From NCBI RefSeq assembly GCF_905171765.1, contig NC_053392.1, positions 408,312,565 to 408,376,564 on the forward strand: a DNA stretch of 64,000 bases, given 5' to 3'. The first letter of the stretch is position 1. Each line of letters opens with the position of its first letter. Shown piece by piece: positions 10,714 to 21,122 of the stretch. The stretch comes from Bufo bufo. Its lineage: Eukaryota > Chordata > Amphibia > Anura > Bufonidae. The notes beneath the pieces are model-generated. The model did no database searches and was not told where the DNA came from. It saw only the letters and a program-made list of their open reading frames with translations. A program made the translations under genes and the position numbers.

Positions 10714-10935
10714 AAATGGCCTTGTCCCAACTTTTTGGGGATTTGTTGACACCATGAAATTCTGATTCAACATATTTTTCCCTTAAAATGGTACATTTTC
10801 TCAGTTTAAACTTTTGTTCCGTGATTTATGTTCTATTCTGAATAAAATATTAGAAGTTGGCACCTCCACATCATTGCATTCAGTTTTTATTCATGATTTG
10901 TATAGTGTCCCAACTTTTTTGGAATCCGGTTTGTA

Positions 10936-11228
10936 TAATCTCTCACTTTAATTATTTGCGGGTTTCTAATGTGTGGGCTGCAGTGTGGGGGCGGTAGTTG
11001 TCGGCACACCTTTTGCCCACAAAAAGCATATGACAGAATGCTGTTCCTCTTTTGCAGCCATCTTCAACACAGTGGAGCAACTCTTATACTAAACTGCAAG
11101 GTGAATCAGCTTGCCAGACTGACTAGTCACATGAAACTCTCAGACATGACCAATTACTACTCCTCCTGCCCTGTTTCCAACAAAATATAAAAGTGTGGAA
11201 ACTTTTTGAAGATCCTTCGTATATATCA

Positions 11229-11293
<65 letters not shown>

Positions 11294-11645
11294 GTGTATC
11301 TATCTAAAACCTTAGACTGGGCCCAAAAGTACGTAATCCATGTTACTGAACATTAATTCCTTCTTGATTTATCTTAGTTGACTTGGAAGTGGCTGCCTGG
11401 CGCTAGTTGATACTATTCAGCTTACTGTCTTCTCTTATATTTAAATTCTTTGCATGCTATGATTTCTATATTTTATGCTGTTTCATACGTAATGTCAAAT
11501 TAATTATGGACAAAGAAGACTTGCATACATGTAACATGATGAAAATATAATGTCAAACTGGTCACTGAAACTAGGTAATTTGATGATTCATCACACATTT
11601 ATTCAGGGGTGTAACTAAAATTCATAGGGCCCCATAGCAAAATAA
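10936..11645. other. Unassigned flank with a TATC microsatellite
   Basis: No gene is recognised. A (TATC)n microsatellite of about 18 units runs from roughly 11230 to 11302, with one interrupted unit (TGTA) near its end. The remainder is AT-rich single-copy-looking sequence. Confidence 0.6.
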
Positions 11646-11650
11646 GATGG

Positions 11651-12759
11651 TGTCACGTGCCAGGGGTCCAAGGCAGACCTCTGCGATGTACAAAGAGCAG
11701 GACACAGGCAAACAGAACAGACATGACAGAAAAGCAAGTAAACAGAAGTGGTAACGATACCACAGGACCAAGAGTACTGGAGGACCACAGCAAAACCCGG
11801 AGGGCGGAGCCAGTGAGCCCCATACTTAACAGAGCCCTGGATGGTGGGGATGACTGGGCCGAGGGCTCACTGGTCGCACCTCCAGGAAGGTCTCGGAATG
11901 CTTGGTCCCTGCCTGCCAGGAACAGGCTGGTGAAACCTCCAGCGGGACAGACAAACAGAACCAGAGGTACACACAGGGTAGCGATTCCCCCTCCGGGGAA
12001 GCCAGGAACCTCCTTCCGGAGGATTAACCCTATGAAGCCAGGACCAGAACATAAGCAGAAGCACCAGACGTTGCCAGAATGCAAGGGCATACAACAATCT
12101 GGGCACCGGAACAGAACCACAGAACACAATTAGGGAGGAAAAACATACACAGGCGGTTCAACATGGATACAGCAGCCAGCATGCAGCCCCACGTAACCAG
12201 CTTACACAGATACAGAACTGGGCATTGCCCTTGGCAACCCGGAACACTGAACCAGAATACAGATACAGTCGAAGGGGTCCACACGTACACGGGCAGGTTC
12301 ACACTAGATACCGCAGCCAGCATGCAGCCCCTAGCAACCAGCCTGCACAGGATTCCGGCCTGCAGCCAGTACGCAAGGGCGCATGTAGCCAGCCTGCAAG
12401 GCAACACACGTCACGGTGAACCGCACCGTGACATTACCTCCCCCTCCGCCCTCCCTCCGGAGGACGACATGAACGCCAAACAGGACAGGCAGAACATGCT
12501 GACACCCTCTTACCGAAGTTAGACCGGAAGCCAAAACAGATTCGGAACACAGGCTCGGACAACAGATTACGGAAACCAGATACAGAAACGCCAAACACGG
12601 CGCAGAACCGAGTGGTGACAGGTTTTGCATTAGATACTGCAGCCAGCACACAGACCCTAGCAACCAGCCTGCACAGGATTTTGGCCTGCAGCCAGTACGC
12701 AAGGGCGCATGCAGCCAGCCTGCACGGCAACACACGTCACGGTGAACCGCCCCGTGACA
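11651..12759 (-). mobile_element. Internally deleted Ty3/Gypsy-type element
   Basis: Flanked by the 5-bp direct repeat GATGG (11646-11650 and 12760-12764), with TG...CA ends. On the minus strand it reads: remnant of a 5' LTR (12759 to about 12613), a short internal piece, a purine-rich tract GGAGGGGGAGGTAA just before 12434, then a complete 783-bp 3' LTR (12433 to 11651) starting TGTCACGGTGCGG. The two LTR starts match for about 145 bp. Almost all of gag-pol is gone; only the tail of an internal frame (PPEGGR region near 12460) remains. The tract before the 3' LTR fixes the orientation. Confidence 0.8.
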
Positions 12760-12764
12760 GATGG

Positions 12765-13733
12765 GACCTCTAAGGTACAAAGTTCTTACACCTGATTGCC
12801 CCCCAACCTATGGCAATAGTTACACTAATGCATTTTCTCTTAGTTCCATCTTTTTTTTGGTCTTCAATTATTTACACATTAATCCTTGACTTTTCATCCC
12901 TCATTCTGCCTAGTCATTGATTTATACAAACCTGAGTCACATCATTCATCCCGATTCATTTGTCATACTTGATGATCCATGTTATGCATGCTCCCCTATC
13001 ACTCCCCTTATTTTCATAATTCATAATAACTTTTTAACAATTGTATGTCAACATGATGGACTTGTAGCACTACTGTACTGTCTTATAGCACTACTGTACT
13101 GTCCATTTGCAACACCCTTCTCCTTTTATGCTGTGGGTCTTTTGGTCTTGGAGGCATAGGGAGAATGTGTGTGAATATAATCCCATGGTTTATTAACTCA
13201 GTGTAAGCTAGCAAAGTCATATTTTATATAGGGACTCTTAATGTTGAAATGAAGCACATTATTTCCCCTTTTTAGTATTAACCTATATTTCTAAAGGGAA
13301 GATTTTCAGTTATACTAAGAAAAATCAAATGTATATTTGCATTAGCTACATTCTTTCTTCATGTTACTCCATAAAACGTTGCATTGTTTTGAATGGTTTG
13401 CTGCAGTATTTTGAGTGTTACAGCTGTCTTGAGTCAAAAGACTTGCTAAAAATACAAATAAAATAAAAAAATACTTCTAGTTCTGAAGGCTCAAAGGGGG
13501 CTGAATGTTTATAGTTTAATTTATTTTTTGCACACATGCTGCCTTTACAGCTGCAGCTTTAGGAGCTACAGAGAAAGCAAACTGTTTAGAGTAGGCAGGA
13601 ATAATCCAAAATCTCTACAGGACTGGAGGAACACAATCTTTCTGGAAATTGAAGCTTTAACCCCTAGATTCTGTACCTAAGTATTTCAATAAATAAAATT
13701 GTCCTTGGTAATACTATGTCTATTTTTTCCCCA
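12765..13733. other. Unassigned AT-rich interval
   Basis: No convincing coding sequence, repeat unit or terminal repeat was seen. A short duplication of the phrase AGCACTACTGTACTGTC occurs near 13070-13100. It may be host sequence or old repeat debris. Confidence 0.4.
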
Positions 13734-14733
13734 GAACAAAAATAATAAAACGGGCAGTAGTAAAATTTTACTTTTAATATTATACCTTTAAAACTTAAAG
13801 GCCCACAATTCTATTCATAGATACCACCACTAAATGAGCCAGTACCACCGGCAGTCCCTACCATGGAGGTGTGTTAATACCTAAGAAGGGTAAACCAACA
13901 TACAAAAAGGCATACACTTCTTACCAGAAAATGTGTACAGGTAGGGCCTTGCTTGAATCTCACACCCAATGAGGTTGATCCCATTCCCACAGATAAGCGG
14001 TGGGAATTTTGCTGTATTCCACCAAATGGGACCACATCGATATCTTGCCGTCTGGTCCGTATGTGTGTGTATAATGTTGTAGAAAGAGCAAAAGGGTAGA
14101 GTCCTACCACTAATAATAAAGGGTGCAATGAAACCTACATATAAATGCTCAAATAAATAGATTTATGTGTCCCTACACGTTTCATCTATTTTTTTTAGCC
14201 CCAGATTCATCAGGGGACACGGGGCTAGTGCCACCTACAAAACAAAAACAAAGAAAATGTATATATTTATGCTTATTAACCTATATGTACATTTAAAATG
14301 AGGGGTAATTGGATAGCCCATTATCACCATTCAGGGCATCCAATACACCACTCACCTACATCTATATGGGCTGGTTAGTCCCCGATGTAGCCGTCCTGGA
14401 AGATGTATGGTCGCACCTCCAGATCTATTACCCCTTATAAGATGAGGGTACTGTTGCATAGGTTCACGCCATTAGCGATGTATGGTGTCCCCTATTACAT
14501 GTGGCGTCTTAGCAACCGTGCGCCATGGCGCACGTCCTTTTAAACTGAAATTACTGCCTCCCGATGTGTGCTGACGTCATCACACACTGCCTGTGCGTCA
14601 CTGCGTCATTGCACACACGGGGAGCGTCATGTGGGTACGCTAGTCATGCCCAAATGGTGGGGACAAGGGCTGGCAGGTCCTGAAAGATACCCCCAGTATC
14701 CAGGTCCTTGAAGGTCAGTAAACTCGGCTAGGT
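13734..14733 (-). repeat. PLE-1 terminal repeat (pLTR), downstream copy
   Basis: About 1 kb that is repeated in the same orientation at 29325-30292, by eye about 90-95% identical with small indels. Both begin (plus strand) GAACAAAAATAATAAAACGG and both end at CCTTGAAGGTCAGTAA. Penelope-like elements usually carry such pseudo-LTRs because partial copies lie in tandem. A hammerhead ribozyme motif lies inside at 14167-14220. Confidence 0.85.
14167..14220 (-). ncRNA. Hammerhead ribozyme in the PLE-1 pLTR (downstream copy)
   Basis: Read on the minus strand: stem I strand GUGUCCC, core CUGAUGA, stem II AUCU...AGAU with a loop of about 13 nt, core GAAAC, a two-base-pair stem III (AC..GU), site GUA, then GGGACAC closing stem I with seven perfect pairs. 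All conserved core bases are present, and cleavage would fall between 14174 and 14173. Minimal hammerheads with very short stem III are an established component of Penelope-like pLTRs. AGCCCC upstream could also pair with GGGGCU in loop II, as a tertiary contact or a competing fold. Confidence 0.82.
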
Positions 14734-14736
14734 CAG

Positions 14737-15716
14737 TACAATTGCGTTTCAACCTCAAATATTGTCCAATGGGTATCCCACGCTTTAGTGGGGTTGGATG
14801 GTTGCTCTCCCACCTAAGTAATGAATTTGTTGCGGTGGGTTTCTGGTAGATAGTGGTATCGAGACCCCCTCAATTATCTTTTGAAATTAAGATATCAAGG
14901 AAAGGTAATTTGTCCTCCACAACCACCAAAGTTAAGTGGAGATTATTTTGATTGACATTAAGCTTCGCTATCAGATCCTCAAACTCCCTCTCAGTCCCGC
15001 TCCAGATGACAAAAATGTCATCTATGAAGCGGGACCAAAGGACAACATTTTCCAGTTCTATTGGGGAAGTCTCCCACCAGCCCAGGAGCAGATTTGCATA
15101 CGATGGCGCACACGAACTGCCCATCGCTGTGCCCCTGAGCTGGTGGAAGTGTTTGTTTTCAAAGAGAAAGAAGTTATGGTGAGAATGTATCTCAAGAGTT
15201 CCAACACAAATGTATTATGGGGCATAAATTGCTGCCCTCTGGCCCTCAAAAAATGCTCGATGGCCCCAATGCCAACCTCGTGTGGAATCGACGAATAGAG
15301 CGCCTCTACGTCAATCGAGGCCAACAACCATTCTGGTTCAATGGAAATTCCTTCCAATCTCGTCAGGAGGTCCCCCGTGTCCCTGATATATGAGGGAAGA
15401 CTCTGTACAAATGAATGCAAAATCTTGTCAACATAAATGCCACAGTTCTGCGACAGACTTCCCACCCCTGATACAATAGGGCGACCGCTCAAGGGGGTAG
15501 TGTCCTTATGGATTTTGGGTAGGCAGTAAAATGTTGCAGTAACTGGATGGCGTAAATACAAAAACTCAAACTCGTCCTCACTGATGAGAAGGTCCCTCAT
15601 TGCTCTTACAAGGATCTCCCTCGGTTCCTTCAGAAACTGTACAGTGGGATTGCTGGGCAAAATCTCATAGCCCCCCTTGTCCTGTAGTATGTCTAGACAC
15701 ATATTCTTGTAGATAG
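14737..15716 (-). pseudogene. PLE-1 reverse transcriptase (C-terminal half, frameshifted)
   Basis: Minus-strand Penelope-type RT. From 15702 it encodes CLPKIHKD, GRPIVSG, WLLASIDVEALYSSIP and, after a frame change near 15120, GSSCAPSYANLLLGWWE and the catalytic FIDDIFVIW (Asp pair; YIDD in PLE-2). Thumb-region sequence IPIGQYLRLKRNC follows to about 14740. There the frame runs straight into the pLTR, so the linker and GIY-YIG nuclease that should follow are missing. The upstream part of the gene resumes at 21123, beyond the Gypsy-1 insertion. Confidence 0.85.
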
Positions 15717-15721
15717 AAGAG

Positions 15722-16248
15722 TGTCATGGTCTTACCTTCTTGCTGTTCTCCTTCGTTTGACATGTGCTGGCGGCCATCTTGGTTTCTGGGTTTCTTGTAG
15801 CCTCCCATCCTGCGGCTCCTCCTTCCCACTGGGAGGAGCTGGATGCCTAGCTCATATATATAGGAGGTCTGTGGCTTCAGTTCCTTGCTTGGTCCTCCTG
15901 TGTTCACATGCTTCTAGTCTGCTGCTGCTTCTGGTTCCTGATCCTGGTTTCGTCAGACTACCCTGCTGGTTCCTGATCCTGGTTTCGTCCGACTACCCTG
16001 CTGGTTCCTGATCCTGGTTTCGTCCGACTACCCTGCTGGTTCCTGATCCTGGCTTCGTCTGACTACCCTGCTGGTTCCTGATCCTGGCTTCGTCTGACTA
16101 CCCTTCTGGTTCCTGACCTCTGGCTTCGCTAAGACTCTGCTTCGGTTTCGCCATCCATTTGGACTTTTGCTTTACAGCTTTATTTTCAATAAAGCCTTCT
16201 TATTTTCACTTATCTCTTGTTGTACGTCTGGTTCATGGTTCCGTGACA
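15722..16248 (+). repeat. Gypsy-1 5' LTR, with 35-bp internal tandem repeats
   Basis: Starts TGTCATGG and ends CCGTGACA. ATATATATAGG near 15856 is the likely TATA element and CAATAAAG near 16188 the likely polyadenylation signal. Between them lie about five and a half copies of a 35-bp unit starting CTGGTTCCTGATCCTGG (about 15930-16125), alternating between CGTCCGAC and CGTCTGAC variants. Confidence 0.93.
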
Positions 16249-16261
16249 TTAGGACCAAGCC

Positions 16262-17263
16262 ATGAATTCTGACGGTACAGGGCCATCCTCGCTACCCACG
16301 CTGGTTGCCAGACTTGATCAGCAGGATCACCTGTTGGGTCGGTTCGCTGTGGCGTTGCAAACCCTGCTTGAACGCACGGCTCATTTCGCTCCCGTTGCCG
16401 ATGGGTCGGTTGTCGCTCCTGGGCCCGCTCCTACTGCCGCTCCGGTTGTTGCGCCAGAGTCTACCCCGACACCTGTTGTTGCACCTGCGGTGTTTCGGGG
16501 TATGACCGGTTCTGCCCCTCTTCCACAGCGCTTTGGGGGAGAGCCAACTCAGTGCCGAGGTTTCCTTAACCAGGTGGGCATTTATTTCGAGTTGCTGCCA
16601 CATGCCTTTCCTACTGAGAGATCAAAAGTGGACTTCTTGATCTCGCTGCTCTCGGACAAGGCCTTGGCCTGGGCCAGCCCCTTATGGGAGAACAACAATC
16701 CGGTGGTTGCCGAGTTTTCCGGTTTTGTTGCTTCTCTTCGGAAGGTATTCGATGTGCCGGCTCGTGCTGCCTCTGCTGCGAAGCTCCTTATGTCCATCAG
16801 ACAGGGTTCACGATCCGTAGCTGAATACGCCATTGAGTTTCGTACCCTGGCAGCAGAGGTGGGCTGGAATAATGAGGCTCTGGTCGCTGCTTTCTCTCAT
16901 GGTCTCTCGGATGCCTTGAAGGATGAGGTTGCAGCTAAGGACCTACCAGTGGAGCTCGAGTCTCTTATTTCTTTCCTGATTTTGATTGACACCAGACTCA
17001 GGGAGAGACCTTCCTTTAAGGAGAGCCTGCGGAGGTTTTCTAACAGATTGGCGCCTACGTTTGCTGTCCCACCCGTGCCTCCCTCTCCTCCCACGCCTCC
17101 TGGGGATGACTTGTCTGGGGGTGAACCCATGCAGCTGGGGTTTGCTCGCCTGTCCGAGGGGGAGAGGGTACTCCGGAGACGCGAGGGCCGATGCATGTAC
17201 TGTGGTCTCGGTGGGCATTTTCGGTTGGCATGTCCGAACCGTCCGGGAAACGCTCGCACCTGA
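16262..17263 (+). CDS. Gypsy-1 Gag polyprotein, 333 residues
   Basis: Forms the cytoplasmic virus-like particle and binds the element RNA. A proline/alanine-rich N-terminal third is followed by a capsid-like region ([14 protein letters not shown], then [15 protein letters not shown]) and one CCHC zinc knuckle near the C-terminus ([14 protein letters not shown], spacing C-x2-C-x4-H-x4-C). The frame is intact and starts 13 bp after the 5' LTR, at the first ATG. Pol lies in the -1 frame and overlaps the last ~70 bp, so expression by ribosomal frameshifting is likely; I did not identify a slippery site with confidence. Confidence 0.9.
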   Translation: MNSDGTGPSSLPTLVARLDQQDHLLGRFAVALQTLLERTAHFAPVADGSVVAPGPAPTAAPVVAPESTPTPVVAPAVFRGMTGSAPLPQRFGGEPTQCRGFLNQVGIYFELLPHAFPTERSKVDFLISLLSDKALAWASPLWENNNPVVAEFSGFVASLRKVFDVPARAASAAKLLMSIRQGSRSVAEYAIEFRTLAAEVGWNNEALVAAFSHGLSDALKDEVAAKDLPVELESLISFLILIDTRLRERPSFKESLRRFSNRLAPTFAVPPVPPSPPTPPGDDLSGGEPMQLGFARLSEGERVLRRREGRCMYCGLGGHFRLACPNRPGNART

Positions 17264-20200
17264 GATCCTGTCGGGGGCAGATCTTGGGTGGAGTCTCCTC
17301 GTCCCCGGTTTCCCGTGTTGACAAACCACTGATCACTGTTGTCCTCTCCTGGGTCGGGGGCTCGGTGACGACCCAGGCGTTGGTGGACTCTGGTGCTGGT
17401 GGTTTGTTCATTGATAAGGTGTTCGCTGCCGCCAATTCCATTCCTCTGCAGGCTCGAGGTTCCCCACTGGCTCTTGAGGCGATAGACGGCAGACCCCTTC
17501 TGCCGCCACACGTGACTCATGAGACCCTTCCAGTGGGGATAGCCATTGGTGCCGTTCACAGAGAGTCGGTCTGCCTCCAGGTTATTTCGTCTCCACACTA
17601 CTCGGTGGTCTTGGGGTACCCCTGGCTCCGGAAGCATAATCCGACTTTCGATTGGAGATCGGCCGAGATCCTCTCGTGGTCACCGCAGTGTGGGGCTAGT
17701 TGCATCCATGGGTCTGTCAAGTTGCTGTGTACTTCCTCGGACTCTCTGTTGCCTCCTGAATACGAGGAGTACCGGGATGTATTCGATAAGGTGCGCGCGG
17801 TTGCCCTACCTCCGCACCGCCCATACGATTGTGCCATAGAGTTACAATCTGGTGCCGTTCCTCCTCGTGGCAAGGTCTATCCACTGTCGGTAGCGGAGAA
17901 TGAGGCCATGGAGGAGTACGTGAGGGAGGCGCTTTCACGCGGACACATTCGCAAATCCTCGTCCCCAGCAGGGGCTGGATTTTTCTTTGTGAAAAAGAAG
18001 GGCGGTGAGTTGAGGCCTTGCATCGATTACAGGGGTCTCAATCGCATCACGATCAAGAACGCTTACCCGATACCCTTGATTTCCGAGCTGTTCGATCGCC
18101 TTAAAGGGGCCACGGTCTTTACCAAACTCGACCTGAGGGCGGCATATAACCTGGTAAGGATCAAGGCGGGCGATGAGTGGAAGACCGCGTTTAACACCAG
18201 GACCGGTCATTATGAATCCTTGGTTATGCCCTTTGGGTTGTGCAATGCGCCCGCAGTCTTTCAGAAATTCATCAACGATGTTTTCCGTGACCTGTTGCAG
18301 CAGTGTGTGGTGGTCTATTTGGATGACATCTTGGTATATTCTGAATCCATGGAGGCCCACATTCTGGATGTCAGACGAGTGTTGCAACGGTTACGAGAGA
18401 ACAAGCTGTTCGGTAAGCTTGAGAAATGCGAATTTCACCGATCCCAGGTAACCTTCTTAGGTTACATCATTTCCGCTGAGAGGTTCTCCATGGATCCTGA
18501 GAAGGTTTCGGCTGTCTTACAGTGGCCCCAGCCCAGTGGTCTTCGTTCCCTGCAGCGCTTTTTGGGCTTCGCCAATTATTATCGGAAGTTCATCAGGGAC
18601 TTTTCCATGCTAGCCAAGCCTCTCACGGATCTGACCAGGAAGGGCAGTAATTCCCAGGTCTGGCCGCTCGAGGCCATCCGAGCTTTTGAGGCTCTAAAGT
18701 CCGCCTTTGTGTCGGCTCCGATTCTGTCGCATCCCAACCCTGGGTTGCCCTTTGTCCTCGAGGTGGACGCGTCTGAGACGGGAGTAGGCGCCCTTCTGTC
18801 TCAGCGTAGAACACCAGAGGGTCCTCTGCTTCCTTGTGGGTTTTACTCCCGGAAACTGTCTTCCGCGGAGTGCAACTATCAGATTGGTGACAGGGAGTTA
18901 TTGGCCATCGTGCAGGCCCTTAAAGAATGGAGGCACTTGCTCGAGGGTTCGGTGGTTCCGGTCCTCATCCTGACGGACCACAAGAATCTGACCTACCTTT
19001 CTGAGGCCACGTCAGGCCAGATGGGCCCTGTTCTTGTCACGTTTTAATTACGTGGTCTCCTACCTACCCGGTTCCAAGAACATCAGGGCGGATGCCTTAT
19101 CACGGCAGTACTCCGAGCTGTCCAGGGAGGAGTCGATTCCGACTTCGGTCATACCTCCGAATCAGATCTTGGCCGCCATTCGCACCAGCCTGACCTCTCC
19201 CCTGGGTGAGCAGATTTTGGCGGCTCAATCTGGTGCTCCCTCTGGGAGACCCAACGGCAGATGTTTTGTGCCTGAGGAGTTGCGCACTCGGTTGTTGCGA
19301 ACCTACCATAACTCCAAGACCGCGGGGCATCCTGGAAAGAATCAGCTGTCCTGGGCTGTTTCACGTCTGTTCTGGTGGCCTTCCCTACGTTCCGACATCG
19401 CCGCATATGTAGCGGCATGCTCCGTTTGTGCCCAGAGTAAGTCCCCTCGGCACCCTTCCGTTGGGCCTTCTGCAACCCATAGCCACCGGGGAGCGCCCAT
19501 GGTCACACCTGGGGATGGATTTCATTGTGGACCTCCCTGCATCCCGAGGCCATACGGTCATTCTCATGATTGTGGATCGGTTTTCCAAAATGTGCCACTG
19601 TGTTCCTCTCAAGAAGTTACCCTCTGCACAAGAGTTGGCCACGATTTTTGCCAGGGAGGTCTTCCGGTTGCACGGTTTGCCTAAGGAGATTGTGTCGGAT
19701 CGGGGGAGTCAGTTTGTGTCCAGGTTCTGGCGCGCCTTTTGCTCCCAGTTGGGGATTCATCTCTCCTTCTCCTCGGCCTACCACCCTCAGTCCAATGGGG
19801 CCGCAGAACGATCCAATCAGGCCTTGGAGCAATTCCTTCGTTGCTATGTCTCCGATCACCAAGACAATTGGGTTGACCTCCTGCCTTGGGCTGAGTTTGC
19901 CAGGAACACGGCGGTGAACTCTTCCTCTGGGACGTCTCCCTTCATGGCCAATTATGGGTTCCAACCTGCCGTGTTACCGGAGGTATTCTCTCCCCAGGAT
20001 ATTCCGGCTGTGGAGGATCACCTTTCCGTCCTACGTGCTTCTTGGGTACTCATCCAGAAGTCCCTTGAGGTCTCTGCGCAGCGCCAGAGACTCCAGGCTG
20101 ATCGCAGACAAGCGCCTGCTCCTTCCTACCAGGTCGGAGACCGTGTATGGTTGTCCACCCGCAACCTCAACCTTCGAGTGCCCACTCCCAAGCTGGCGCC

Positions 20201-20579
20201 TCGCTTTGTTGGTCCCTTCCGAGTGCTTCGCAGGGTAAACCCGGTAGCCTATGCCCTTGCGCTTCCTCCTGGCATGCGGATCTCCAACGTGTTTCATGTC
20301 TCCCTGTTGAAGCCACTGGTGTGTAATCGTTTCACTTCCTCGGTTCCTCGGCCTCGTCCGGTCCAAGTGGGTAATCGTGAGGAGTATGAGGTGAGCAATA
20401 TCCTGGACTCACGCCTGGTCCGCGGTCGGGTGCAGTTTTTGGTCCATTGGCGTGGTTATGGTCCAGAGGAGCGTTCCTGGGTTCCCTCCGCAGATGTCCA
20501 TGCTCCTGCCTTGCTCCGAGCCTTCCTGGCACGCTTCCCTCAGAAACCGTTCTTTACTCCGCGGAGGAGGGGCCCTTGA
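17191..20579 (+). pseudogene. Gypsy-1 Pol: protease-RT-RNase H-integrase-chromodomain, two frameshifts
   Basis: Protease active site [13 protein letters not shown] (about 17380); reverse transcriptase with CIDYRGLN and catalytic [10 protein letters not shown] (about 18316); RNase H starting [14 protein letters not shown] (about 18760). The first break is near 19000: by comparison with Gypsy-2 about five codons are missing, the frame shifts, and TAA follows at 19045. The second break is one extra base in the run at about 19450-19453. Integrase has an HHCC finger (19300-19435) and the catalytic residues in GMDFIVDLP, VSDRGSQF and NGAAERSNQALE. The C-terminal chromodomain (about 20380-20550, [15 protein letters not shown]) would guide integration to marked chromatin. 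Confidence 0.93.
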
Positions 20580-20590
20580 GGGGGAGGTAC

Positions 20591-21117
20591 TGTCATGGTC
20601 TTACCTTCTTGCTGTTCTCCTTCGTTTGACATGTGCTGGCGGCCATCTTGGTTTCTGGGTTTCTTGTAGCCTCCCATCCTGCGGCTCCTCCTTCCCACTG
20701 GGAGGAGCTGGATGCCTAGCTCATATATATAGGAGGTCTGTGGCTTCAGTTCCTTGCTTGGTCCTCCTGTGTTCACATGCTTCTAGTCTGCTGCTGCTTC
20801 TGGTTCCTGATCCTGGTTTCGTCCGACTACCCTGCTGGTTCCTGATCCTGGTTTCGTCCGACTACCCTGCTGGTTCCTGATCCTGGTTTCGTCCGACTAC
20901 CCTGCTGGTTCCTGATCCTGGCTTCGTCTGACTACCCTGCTGGTTCCTGATCCTGGCTTCGTCTGACTACCCTTCTGGTTCCTGACCTCTGGCTTCGCTA
21001 AGACTCTGCTTCGGTTTCGCCATCCGTTTGGACTTTTGCTTTACAGCTTTATTTTCAATAAAGCCTTCTTATTTTCACTTATCTCTTGTTGTACGTCTGG
21101 TTCATGGTTCCGTGACA
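20591..21117 (+). repeat. Gypsy-1 3' LTR with preceding polypurine tract
   Basis: Same length as the 5' LTR and differing at two positions by eye: CGTCAGAC versus CGTCCGAC in the first 35-bp repeat, and CCATCCATT versus CCATCCGTT. The polypurine tract GAGGGGGAGG lies at about 20578-20588, directly before TGTCATGG, and would prime plus-strand DNA synthesis. Confidence 0.93.
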
Positions 21118-21122
21118 AAGAG

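Larger units (their letters stand above)
9340..10933 (+). mobile_element. Tc1-B: complete Tc1 element with intact transposase
   Basis: A 1594-bp element flanked by TA (9338-9339 and 10934-10935). The terminal inverted repeats begin CAAACCGGATTCCAAAAAAG at both ends and match for about 75 bp with few mismatches. A second motif with the core AAGTTGGGAC occurs about 215 bp in from each end (9520-9556 and 10718-10755), so this is an inverted-repeat/direct-repeat element. One uninterrupted transposase frame lies between. It is the best candidate in the window for a recently active DNA transposon. Confidence 0.95.
15722..21117 (+). mobile_element. Gypsy-1: full-length chromodomain Ty3/Gypsy retrotransposon
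   Basis: A 5396-bp element with two 527-bp LTRs (15722-16248 and 20591-21117), TG...CA ends and a 5-bp target duplication AAGAG (15717-15721 and 21118-21122). The interior encodes Gag with a CCHC knuckle, then protease, reverse transcriptase, RNase H, integrase and a C-terminal chromodomain, the order typical of chromoviruses. There is no envelope gene. A purine-rich tract precedes the 3' LTR; I could not match the bases after the 5' LTR to a tRNA. The LTRs differ at only two positions by eye, so the insertion is young, although pol has two frameshifts. It lies within the RT gene of PLE-1. Confidence 0.97.

Noticed and set aside
11653..12133. Overlapping 158-residue frames on both strands
   Set aside because: Within the LTR of a deleted Gypsy element; neither shows a known fold or codon signature.
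15722..21117. Endogenous retrovirus with envelope
   Set aside because: No envelope frame between integrase and the 3' LTR; the C-terminal chromodomain marks a Ty3/Gypsy chromovirus. The same applies to Gypsy-2.
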